This document shows positions 33,435 through 41,012 of a DNA stretch of 64,000 bases, in pieces. Below the pieces are notes generated by a model. The model made no database searches. It was given only the letters and a program-made list of their open reading frames with translations, and had not been told where the DNA came from. Numbering within the stretch: the stretch's first letter is position 1; each line of letters begins with the position of its first letter. The translations under genes and the position numbers were made by a program. Source of the stretch: Burkholderiales bacterium (lineage in GTDB: Bacteria > Pseudomonadota > Gammaproteobacteria > Burkholderiales > Burkholderiaceae_C); assembly GCA_027484405.1 (NCBI GenBank), contig JAIXTA010000035.1, positions 1-64,000 of the forward strand, in the 5' to 3' direction.

Positions 33435-34262
33435 ATGTCCGCATGGAACCCACTGTCCGTCGTGCGTGCGATCGTGCGAAGCCCGGCTGCTGCGCTGCTC
33501 GCGGCCTTTGCACTGGCTGCGCCGGCTGCCCATGCCGGCCCGGTGCTCGACAGGATTCGCGCCTCCGGGGAGCTGCGCGTCTGCATCTGGCCGGACTACT
33601 ACGGCATCACCTTCCGCAATCCGAAGACGCAGCAGCTGGCCGGGATCGACATCGATCTGTCTGCCCAGTTTGCCCGCCAGCTCGGCGTGCGCCTGAGCTA
33701 TGTGGACTCGTCCTTCGTGAACCTGATCAATGATGTCACCACCGACCGCTGCGACATTGCCATGTTTGCCGTGGGCGTGCTGCCGCAGCGTGCAGAACGC
33801 TTGCGCTTCACGTCGCCCTACCTGGCCAGCGACATCTATGGTGTGACGACGCGCAGTTCGCGCGTCATCCGGCAATGGGCCGACATCGACCAGCCGGGGG
33901 TTCGCGTGGCAGTGCAGGCGGGGACCTTCATGGAGCCGGTCATGCGTGAGCGTCTCAAGCAGGCCACCATGGTCGTGATCCGGCCGCCGCAGACGCGGGA
34001 AGCCGAGCTGGAGGCCGGCCGTGTGGATGTCTTCATGACCGACTACCCCTACAGCCGGCGCCTGCTGGACAATGCGGACTGGGCCCGCCTCGTGACAGCA
34101 CCCGCGCCGTTCCATGTGCTGCCTTACGCCTACGCGGTCAAGCCCGGCGACGAGGAGTGGTTCCGGGAAGCCGAGGCCTTTGTCACGCGCATCAAGGCGG
34201 ATGGCACGCTTGCAGCAGCCGCAGCGCGGCACGGCTTGCGCGAGATTATGCTCAATCGTTGA
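33435..34262 (+). CDS. Periplasmic solute-binding protein, amino-acid type (SBP family 3)
   Basis: A 275-residue protein. The signal peptide (LLAAFALAAPAAHA) is followed by a family-3 binding fold: IRASGELRVCIWPDYYGITF, LAGIDIDLSAQFARQLGVRL, CDIAMFAVGVLPQRAERLRF and a hinge-near GVRVAVQAGTFMEPV. No permease or ATPase gene is nearby. The next gene is a histidine kinase with a large periplasmic domain, so it more likely hands a ligand signal to that kinase than feeds a transporter. AGAGG precedes the ATG at 33435. Confidence 0.88.
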   Translation: MSAWNPLSVVRAIVRSPAAALLAAFALAAPAAHAGPVLDRIRASGELRVCIWPDYYGITFRNPKTQQLAGIDIDLSAQFARQLGVRLSYVDSSFVNLINDVTTDRCDIAMFAVGVLPQRAERLRFTSPYLASDIYGVTTRSSRVIRQWADIDQPGVRVAVQAGTFMEPVMRERLKQATMVVIRPPQTREAELEAGRVDVFMTDYPYSRRLLDNADWARLVTAPAPFHVLPYAYAVKPGDEEWFREAEAFVTRIKADGTLAAAAARHGLREIMLNR

Positions 34263-34285
34263 GTGGCGAGTCGAAGCGTCGAGCG

Positions 34286-36799
34286 ATGAAGTCAGACCAG
34301 TCATTGCAGGCCGGCTACCGGTTGATCCGGTGGCTGGCTGCTGCCTTGGCGCTTGCGAGCGCGGTGGCGACAGCCGCTTTCGTCGCCTATGAGTATCGCG
34401 AGACCGAGCGCGTGGAGCTGGCCAAGGCGGGGCTGCTCGCGCGCGTGCTCGAGGACTACAGCTCGCGCCTGCTGGACAGCAGCAGCAGCTTGTTGGGCAG
34501 CGTGGCCGAGCAGATTCGGCTGCGCCCGGAGGCCATGTCCGATGCCAGCCTGCAGCAACTCATTGCAAGCCAGCGCCATCTTCGAAGCCTGTCGATCCTG
34601 GACGCGCAGGGACGCGTGCTGATGAGCTCCAACGCAGAGAACGTCGGGATTGCCGTGGATGCCGCCGTGTTCAAGTCCCTGGCGGAGGCCAACGGGCCTG
34701 CGCTCGGCGACCCCGTGACCGCGCGGGACCTCTTTGAGCTGGCGCAGGGGCGCGCAGCGAACTCGACTTCCGTCGTCACCTTGCTGCCCATGGCACTGCG
34801 CCTGCAGCCGAACCCCGAGTCGCCGGTCTTGCTTGCGGTGATCAATCCCGATGCCATTGCCAACTGGTTCACCCTGACGACACAGCCGGAGGGCTACGCG
34901 GCAAGTCTGGTGAGCTATGGACGCCGCAATCTGGTGTCGACCCTTGATCTGCCCGATGCCCGCTTGTCTGCGGCGGCCAGCACCCACCCCATCTTTGTCG
35001 CGATGCTGCCGGCGGTGGAGCACGCCGCCATCGAGGGTGCAGGGCTGAGCGGCACAGCGTCGATCCTCGGCTATCGGGCGCTGCGCCACTGGCCAGCGGT
35101 GGTGCTGGTCGAACGCACGCATCAAGCCACCATGGCACCCTGGTGGCGCACGGTGTGGCTGTCCCTGGCCGGGCTGCTGGCCGTGTGGATGCTTGTGGGA
35201 GTCATGGCCTGGTTTGCCCGCCGCGTGCTGCGGAGCAGTCAGTTCATGGCGGGCCGGCTGATGCAGGCCAGTGACCGCCTGGCCGAGCGCGAGCGCGACA
35301 TCCGGAACCTGTTCGAGGGGGTGCATGAGGTCTTGCTGCGCACGGACGCGACTGGTGCCATCCGCGTGATCAACAGTCACTGGACGACGCTGACCGGCAT
35401 CTCGACCTCGGACGTGATCGGTCAGCCGGTCTGGGTCCTGGTGGATCCGGCGCAGGCCGCACGCGTTCAGGAGCAGTTTGCGTCCCTGGGTGACAAGCCC
35501 TCGCGCCTGACCGTGAGCCTGCGCACCCAGGGCGACGACGCGCCGAAGGTTGACCTCATCCTGACGCGCGAGCAAGGACACGGGACCAGCACTGGCGGTG
35601 TGATCGGCTTTGCGGTGGACGTGACTGAGCGTGAGCGGGCGCGGCGTGCACTGCGCAAGCAGCTGGCCTTCAGCCGCTCGGTGCTGCAGGTCATCCCGAT
35701 CCCGGTCTGGGTGCAGAGCACCAAGGGGCTCACGCTGGAGGTCAATGCCGCGTGGGAGACCTTCCACGGCATCGGCGCGGAAGACATTCGCGGCCGCCCG
35801 CTGGACAACGTGCTCAGCGAAGGCATCGGCCAGGTGTTGCAGCGTGACGATGGCCGCATCATCCGTGGCGAGGTGAGCGAGCTGACCTTCACCGAACGCA
35901 TTCGCCGTGGCGACGGCCAGTGGCGCGAGGTGTCGATCATCAAGCGCGCGTTGACCGATGTGAATGGTCAGCCCGTGGGTGTCGTGGGCAGCGTGTTCGA
36001 CATCACCGACTTCCACCAGGCGCAGCAGGCCATGCAGGCCGCGCGAGACGCTGCCATTGCCTCTGAGAACGTGAAGAGCGGCTTCATTGCCAACGTCAGC
36101 CACGAGCTGCGCACGCCCCTGCAATCGATCCTCGGTTTCTCGGAGCTGGCCTTGCGTCGGCAGATGGGCCCGGAGCGCCTGAAGTCCACACTCGAGGACA
36201 TTCACGGCGCCGGGCTGCGCATGCTCACGCTGGTCAACGAGATTCTCGACATTTCCCGGCTCGAGAACTCGGACGAGGCGCTTGCACTCGGTCGTGCCGA
36301 CGTGTGCGAGGTGGTCCGAGAAGTCAGCCGGGAGATTTCCGCCATTGCCACCCAGAAGTTGGTGTCGCTCGAGGTCGAGCTGCCGCATGAGCCGATCTGG
36401 GCGGCGCTGCATCCTTTCCGGTTTGCACAGGTGTTGCGCAATGTCATGGCCAATGCCGTGCGCTTTTCGCCGGCGGGCTCGCAGGTGGAGGTGCAGCTGA
36501 GCCGGGCGGCCGGCGGCATTGCCGTCAAGATTCTCGATCGCGGGCCGGGTATTCCGCCCGACGAACTCGAGGCCATCTTCGAGGCCTTCACGCAGTCCAG
36601 CCTGACCAGCGATGGCGCCGGCGGGACGGGTCTGGGTCTGACGATCGCACGCAGCATCATGCGTGCCCATCACGGGCAGATCGCGGCGACGAACCGGGCT
36701 GAGGGCGGGGCCTGCTTTACCGTCTGGCTGCCTGATCCCGACGCGGAATCCAATCTGTCCTTTGTGGATTCCCTGCCGGGCGAGGCGCACGTGCTTTAA
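34286..36799 (+). CDS. Periplasmic-sensor histidine kinase (PDC/Cache-PAS-PAS)
   Basis: An 837-residue kinase. Helix 1 (about 14-36) and helix 2 (about 286-310) enclose a 250-residue periplasmic PDC/Cache-like domain (SQRHLRSLSILDAQGRVLMSS; ILGYRALRHWPAVVLVER). Two PAS domains follow (about 335-450 and 460-575), then HisKA with His606 (NVSHELRTPLQSILGFSEL) and the ATPase domain (VMANAVRFSPAG, DRGPGIPPDE, GTGLGLTIARSIM). There is no attached receiver; the convergent single receiver at 36796 is the obvious partner. The adjacent binding protein may supply its ligand. Confidence 0.92.
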   Translation: MKSDQSLQAGYRLIRWLAAALALASAVATAAFVAYEYRETERVELAKAGLLARVLEDYSSRLLDSSSSLLGSVAEQIRLRPEAMSDASLQQLIASQRHLRSLSILDAQGRVLMSSNAENVGIAVDAAVFKSLAEANGPALGDPVTARDLFELAQGRAANSTSVVTLLPMALRLQPNPESPVLLAVINPDAIANWFTLTTQPEGYAASLVSYGRRNLVSTLDLPDARLSAAASTHPIFVAMLPAVEHAAIEGAGLSGTASILGYRALRHWPAVVLVERTHQATMAPWWRTVWLSLAGLLAVWMLVGVMAWFARRVLRSSQFMAGRLMQASDRLAERERDIRNLFEGVHEVLLRTDATGAIRVINSHWTTLTGISTSDVIGQPVWVLVDPAQAARVQEQFASLGDKPSRLTVSLRTQGDDAPKVDLILTREQGHGTSTGGVIGFAVDVTERERARRALRKQLAFSRSVLQVIPIPVWVQSTKGLTLEVNAAWETFHGIGAEDIRGRPLDNVLSEGIGQVLQRDDGRIIRGEVSELTFTERIRRGDGQWREVSIIKRALTDVNGQPVGVVGSVFDITDFHQAQQAMQAARDAAIASENVKSGFIANVSHELRTPLQSILGFSELALRRQMGPERLKSTLEDIHGAGLRMLTLVNEILDISRLENSDEALALGRADVCEVVREVSREISAIATQKLVSLEVELPHEPIWAALHPFRFAQVLRNVMANAVRFSPAGSQVEVQLSRAAGGIAVKILDRGPGIPPDELEAIFEAFTQSSLTSDGAGGTGLGLTIARSIMRAHHGQIAATNRAEGGACFTVWLPDPDAESNLSFVDSLPGEAHVL

Positions 36800-37197
36800 G
36801 TCTTTGGTGTCCAGCGCGCAAGCACTGTGCGCAGATCGTGGATGGATGCCGGCTTCACCAGCACCTCGTTCATGCCTGCCTGCAGGCAGGCGTCTTCCGT
36901 GTCGAGGCCCGAATCACCGGTCAGACCGATCAGCGGCATGGCCACCCGGCCGGCGGCTGTCTCGCGCGCTCTGACGGCCGCCGCGGTCTCCGGGCCATTC
37001 AGGCCGGGCATGTTGAAGTCCAGGAAGGCGAGATCGAAGTCGCGGTCCGCGAGCAGGGCAAGCGCCTCTTCCCCGTCCGCAACAGCCTCCGCAGCCGCCC
37101 CCAGCGCGCTCAGCAGGCTGAGCATCACCTGGCGGTTGAATGCATTGTCTTCAACAACCAGAACGCGGGGCGGGACGGCGGGCGCGGTTTCGCTCAT
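36796..37197 (-). CDS. Single-domain response regulator
   Basis: A 133-residue receiver of the type found in hybrid kinases: VLVVEDNAFNRQVMLSLLSALG, phospho-acceptor Asp60 (LAFLDFNMPGLNG), LIGLTGDS, and Lys115 (VLVKPASIH). It is convergent with the upstream kinase, sharing 4 bp at the stops. No output domain is present. The ATG at 37197 is chosen because the upstream in-frame extension runs into the TetR promoter region. Confidence 0.9.
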   Translation of the reverse strand: MSETAPAVPPRVLVVEDNAFNRQVMLSLLSALGAAAEAVADGEEALALLADRDFDLAFLDFNMPGLNGPETAAAVRARETAAGRVAMPLIGLTGDSGLDTEDACLQAGMNEVLVKPASIHDLRTVLARWTPKT

Positions 37198-37256
37198 GCA
37201 GCCAGAGTACGGCAGTCCAGCACACGTGGGATCGCAGCCACGCGAAAATGAACTGA

Positions 37257-37285
37257 TTGGTAGAAATAAATCTTTATGGTTATGA
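37257..37285 (+). promoter_or_regulatory. Predicted promoter of the TetR-RND operon
   Basis: TTGGTA (37257-37262) and TTATGA (37280-37285) are spaced 17 bp apart in an AT-rich block. The start of transcription would fall at about 37292, inside the palindrome listed next. Confidence 0.5.
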
Positions 37286-37288
37286 AAT

Positions 37289-37306
37289 AAATCAATCGAT
37301 TGATTT
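37289..37306. promoter_or_regulatory. 18-bp palindrome, probable operator of the TetR regulator
   Basis: AAATCAATCGATTGATTT is a perfect 18-bp inverted repeat ending 18 bp before the regulator's ATG and overlapping the predicted transcription start. Size and place are typical for an autoregulatory TetR-family operator. Confidence 0.8.
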
Positions 37307-37324
37307 TGTGCTAGAGTGCGCGGC

Positions 37325-38044
37325 ATGGACCCCGATCAAAGCTTGCCTGCCGCCCACGACGCACCGTCCGAACCTGCTGCCCAGCGGGGCCTGACCGCGC
37401 GCGATCAGCTGGTGCTGCATGCCACGCCGATCTTCGCCAACAAGGGGTTCGCCGGCGCCTCCACCCGTGAGATCTGCGATGCCGCCGGCGTGAACCTGTC
37501 CGCCATCCGGTACTACTTCGGCGACAAGGCCGGCCTGTACCGCGCGGTGCTGGAACGCCCGATCGGCGAGATGACAGCCGCGTTCTCCGGATTCGACGCC
37601 GCGGACCTGCCGCTGGAGCAGGCGCTTCGCATCCTGCTGAGGCCCTTCGTCGATTCAAACGACGATGACGCGCTCGAGGCCCAGACCATGCGCCTGTACT
37701 TGCGCGAGATGATCGAACCCTCGGAGATCTTCCGCGAGGTGGTCGGCCGTGCCGTCATGCCTTCGCACATGGCCATGTGCGAGGTGCTCGCCCGGCACAG
37801 CGGCGCCGCGCAGATCGACGACGAGATCCATCAGCTCGCCTTCGCCCTGGTTGCGATGGCGCACGACTACTGCATGTCGCGCGAGTTCATGAAGATGCTC
37901 GCCCCCAGCGTGCTGTCCCGGCCGAACGCCACCACCCACATCGTCGACCGTCTCGTGGACTACGGCATCGCCCTGGTCGGCGCAGAACAGCAGCGAAGAG
38001 CCCAAGCCGCCGCACGCCAGCCCGCGGCCGGAGCCCACGACTGA
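37325..38044 (+). CDS. TetR-family regulator (CerR-like) of the RND operon
   Basis: A 239-residue repressor. The N-terminal helix-turn-helix reads HATPIFANKGFAGASTREICDAAGVNLSAIRYYFGDKAGLYRAV. The C-terminal ligand-binding half resembles the CerR/DUF1956-type domain often encoded beside efflux pumps (MRLYLREMIEPSEIF). The start at ATG 37325 follows the palindromic operator. It is transcribed toward the pump genes, so it likely represses itself and the operon until an inducer binds. Confidence 0.9.
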   Translation: MDPDQSLPAAHDAPSEPAAQRGLTARDQLVLHATPIFANKGFAGASTREICDAAGVNLSAIRYYFGDKAGLYRAVLERPIGEMTAAFSGFDAADLPLEQALRILLRPFVDSNDDDALEAQTMRLYLREMIEPSEIFREVVGRAVMPSHMAMCEVLARHSGAAQIDDEIHQLAFALVAMAHDYCMSREFMKMLAPSVLSRPNATTHIVDRLVDYGIALVGAEQQRRAQAAARQPAAGAHD

Positions 38045-38106
38045 CCCCAGGACTGCAACCCGAAGAGAAGCAGCCTCTCCCCCTCCAGAGCACAAAGAGA
38101 TCACTC

Positions 38107-39609
38107 ATGCGTCTTGCCCACCTGTTGAAACCTGCGCCCCGCCAGCCGGCACGTTCATCCCTGCTGCGCCTGGGGGCGGCGGCCGGCCTGGTCCTCGCCT
38201 TGAGCGCATGCGCGACCGTCGCGCCCGCTCCGCAAGCGCCACGCGGCATACCCGAGCGCTGGCAGGCCCCGCTGCCCGGTTCCCAGGCAGGCACTGTGGC
38301 CCACGGGGGCCGCGTGGATGCGCTGGCGCAGTGGTGGGCGCAGTTCGATGATCCCGCGCTTGTGCGCCTGATCAGCGCAGCCCAGACCAACAACGGCTCG
38401 GTGGTGCAGGCGGGTGCCCGGATCCAGCAGGCGCGCGCATCGCTGCGCTCCGCCGGGGCCGCCAACCTGCCGCAGGTCGATGGCGGCGTCTCGGCCACCC
38501 GCGCGACCCAGGCCGGCGCGCCTATCACCCAGTCAGCAGGGGTCTCTCTGGACGCGCTCTGGGAAATTGACCTCTTCGGCGCCGGCCGGGCCAACCGCTC
38601 TGCCGCGCTCGCCCAATTGCAGGCCAGCGAAGCCGCCTGGCATGACGCCCGCGTAAGCATTGCTGCAGAGCTTGCCCAGACCTATGTGAACTACCGCAGC
38701 TGTGAACAGCTGGTGCGGGTGCTGCAGTCCGATGCCGCATCTCAGCGCATCTCCGCCGAGCTCACCGACCGCAAGGTGCGCGCCGGTCTGGAGTCGCCCG
38801 CCAATGGCGCGCTGGTGCAGGCCAGCGCCGCAAACTCTGCCTTGAACCTGGTCGGGCAGCAGTCCCAGTGTGATGTTCAGATCAAGGGGATTGTGGCGCT
38901 GACGGCCCTGCCGGAGCCCGAGGTGCGCCAGCTGCTCGGCGCCGGATCCGCCGTGTTGCCGCAGCCACGCGCATTTGCAGTGGACGCCTTGCCCGCCCAG
39001 TGGCTGACGCAGCGGCCGGACCTGCGCAATCTTGAGCGGCAGGCGGCCGCTGCGCTGCGCGATGTGGACGCCGCCCAAGCCGACCGCTGGCCACGGCTGA
39101 CCCTGGCGGGCTCCATCAGCCGCGCGCGTGTCAGTGGCGTGGGCGGCGCACCGGCGAGCTTCGCCAACACGTGGTCCATCGGTCCGGCCCTGAGCCTGCC
39201 CATCTTCGATGCCGGCCGCCGCAGCGCCGCGGTGGATCAGGCCCGCGCGCGCTACGACGAGATCAAGAGCCAGTACGAGCAGCGCGCCCGTGACGCCGTG
39301 CGTGAAGTTGAAGAAGCGCTGGTCAAGCTGGATGCGGCGCAGCGCCGCGAGGCCGACGCGCTCACCGCAGCCCATGGTTTTGCCGCCTTCCTTGAAGCGC
39401 AGCGCAAGCGCACCGAGGCGGGCGCCGGCAGCCTGCTCGATCTGGAAGATGCACGGCGCACGGCACTCTCGGCCCAGTCCAGTCTGATCAACATCCAGAC
39501 CGAGCGTGTCCAGGCGTGGATCAGCCTGTATCGCGCGGTCGGCGGCGGCTGGTCACCCGAGACGGCCGTGGCCACGGCGGCACTGCCCGCAGCGCCAGGA
39601 TCCCGCTGA
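38107..39609 (+). CDS. RND efflux outer-membrane factor lipoprotein (OprM/NodT type)
   Basis: A 500-residue TolC-family exit duct. Signal helix and lipobox LALSAC give a lipidated Cys. The mature protein has the two family repeats, with WWAQFDDPALVRLISAAQTNN near the start, AHLTDRK-type barrel sequence, and the second-half LPIFDAGRRSAAVDQARARYDE. It forms the channel for the adaptor and permease encoded next. The ATG at 38107 follows a 62-bp gap after the regulator. Confidence 0.93.
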   Translation: MRLAHLLKPAPRQPARSSLLRLGAAAGLVLALSACATVAPAPQAPRGIPERWQAPLPGSQAGTVAHGGRVDALAQWWAQFDDPALVRLISAAQTNNGSVVQAGARIQQARASLRSAGAANLPQVDGGVSATRATQAGAPITQSAGVSLDALWEIDLFGAGRANRSAALAQLQASEAAWHDARVSIAAELAQTYVNYRSCEQLVRVLQSDAASQRISAELTDRKVRAGLESPANGALVQASAANSALNLVGQQSQCDVQIKGIVALTALPEPEVRQLLGAGSAVLPQPRAFAVDALPAQWLTQRPDLRNLERQAAAALRDVDAAQADRWPRLTLAGSISRARVSGVGGAPASFANTWSIGPALSLPIFDAGRRSAAVDQARARYDEIKSQYEQRARDAVREVEEALVKLDAAQRREADALTAAHGFAAFLEAQRKRTEAGAGSLLDLEDARRTALSAQSSLINIQTERVQAWISLYRAVGGGWSPETAVATAALPAAPGSR

Positions 39610-39692
39610 CCCGACCGACCGACATCCACCGCATTCAACAGAGCCCCTGCCGGGCCGCCTCTCCCCTCAAGACCTCACACGAGCCAAGCACC

Positions 39693-40994
39693 ATGACCGA
39701 GCACACCTCCACCGAACACCCTGCCGGCCCCGATCAATCGCGGGAATCGACCTCGCATGCCCTCTCGGCGCGATTCATGCAGCCCCGTGTCCTGCTGGCC
39801 GGCGCTGCGCTGACCGGTTCCCTGGTCATTGCGCTGGGGCTGGCTTTGGGGGCGGGAAGCCCGCGGGCCAACGCGCAGGCCGCACCCGGGCAGAGCACGG
39901 AGAAAGCCGCAGACAAAGCGGCCGGAAAGGCCGCGGTCAGCGCGCGCCCTGCGCTGACCGTCAATGCCGTCCAGCCCGTGCGCAGCGAGTGGGCGCAGAC
40001 CCTGGAGGCCAATGGCAGCGTGACGGCGTGGCAGGAAGCCATCATCGGCCCTGAGGTTGGCGGCTATCGCCTGGTGGAAGTGAACGCGAGCGTCGGTGAT
40101 CGGGTGCGCAAGGGCCAGCTGCTGGCGCGAATCAACAGTGACACGATCGCTGCCGAGCTTGCGCAGTCGCGCGCCGCTGCCGCCGAGGCGCAGGCATCGC
40201 TGGAAGAGGCGCGCAACAACGCGCAGCGCGCGCGCGGCCTGGCCGAGAGCGGCGCGCTGTCTTCCCAGCAGGTTTTGCAATACGTCACGGCCGAGCAGAC
40301 CGCCCGCGCCCGGCTCGATTCCGCCCGTGCCAAGGTCCAGGCCGACGAAGTTCGCATGGCGAACACCCGCGTGCTCGCCCCGGATGACGGCGTCATCAGC
40401 GCGCGCCAGGCCACCGTGGGCTCGCTGGCCCAGCAGGGCCAGGAGCTGTTCCGCCTGATCCGCGATCAGCGTCTGGAATGGCGTGCCGAGGTCACGGCCA
40501 CCGAGCTGGCCCGCATTCAGCCGGGCATGCGCGCCAATGTGACCGTGCCAGGTGCCGAGGGCAAGCCCATCACGGGCAAGGTACGCATCGTGGCACCGAC
40601 CATCGACCCGCAGACGCGCAATGCGCTCGTCTATGTCGACCTGCCCGCAGGCAGTGCGGCGCGTGCCGGCATGTTCGCGCGCGGTGAGCTGGTGCTTGGC
40701 GCCCAGAGCGCGCTCACGCTGCCGCAGTCGGCCGTGCTGCTGCGCGACGGCTTTGCCTATGTGTTCGTGATCGATGCCAACAATCGCGTCCAGCAGACCA
40801 AGGTCAGCACGGGGCGCCGCAACGGCGATCGGATCGAGATTGCCAGCGGCTTGAAGCCCGAGGCGCGCGTGGTGGCCAGCAGCGTGGCCTTCCTGGCGGA
40901 CGGCGATCTGGTCAGCGTGGCCGCCGTGGCGCCTGCCGCTGGGCAAGCTGCCCCTGTGGCCCATGCCAGCCGGCCGCGTCCGGCTGCCCTCTGA
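39693..40994 (+). CDS. RND efflux periplasmic adaptor subunit
   Basis: A 433-residue membrane-fusion protein. An N-terminal signal/anchor helix (about 32-52) and an Ala/Lys spacer precede the lipoyl halves (GYRLVEVNASVGDRVRKGQLLARIN and VLAPDDGVISARQATVGSLAQQGQELFRLI), an alpha-hairpin (residues about 150-215), the beta-barrel and the membrane-proximal domain. The order outer-membrane factor, adaptor, permease is typical of Gram-negative efflux operons. Substrates are unknown. Confidence 0.93.
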   Translation: MTEHTSTEHPAGPDQSRESTSHALSARFMQPRVLLAGAALTGSLVIALGLALGAGSPRANAQAAPGQSTEKAADKAAGKAAVSARPALTVNAVQPVRSEWAQTLEANGSVTAWQEAIIGPEVGGYRLVEVNASVGDRVRKGQLLARINSDTIAAELAQSRAAAAEAQASLEEARNNAQRARGLAESGALSSQQVLQYVTAEQTARARLDSARAKVQADEVRMANTRVLAPDDGVISARQATVGSLAQQGQELFRLIRDQRLEWRAEVTATELARIQPGMRANVTVPGAEGKPITGKVRIVAPTIDPQTRNALVYVDLPAGSAARAGMFARGELVLGAQSALTLPQSAVLLRDGFAYVFVIDANNRVQQTKVSTGRRNGDRIEIASGLKPEARVVASSVAFLADGDLVSVAAVAPAAGQAAPVAHASRPRPAAL

Positions 40995-41012
40995 TCGCGG
41001 AGCGCAAACGCC

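Noticed and set aside
34301-36790. 829-codon open frame antisense to the Cache-domain kinase
   Set aside because: Same reasoning: no domain, sense gene certain.
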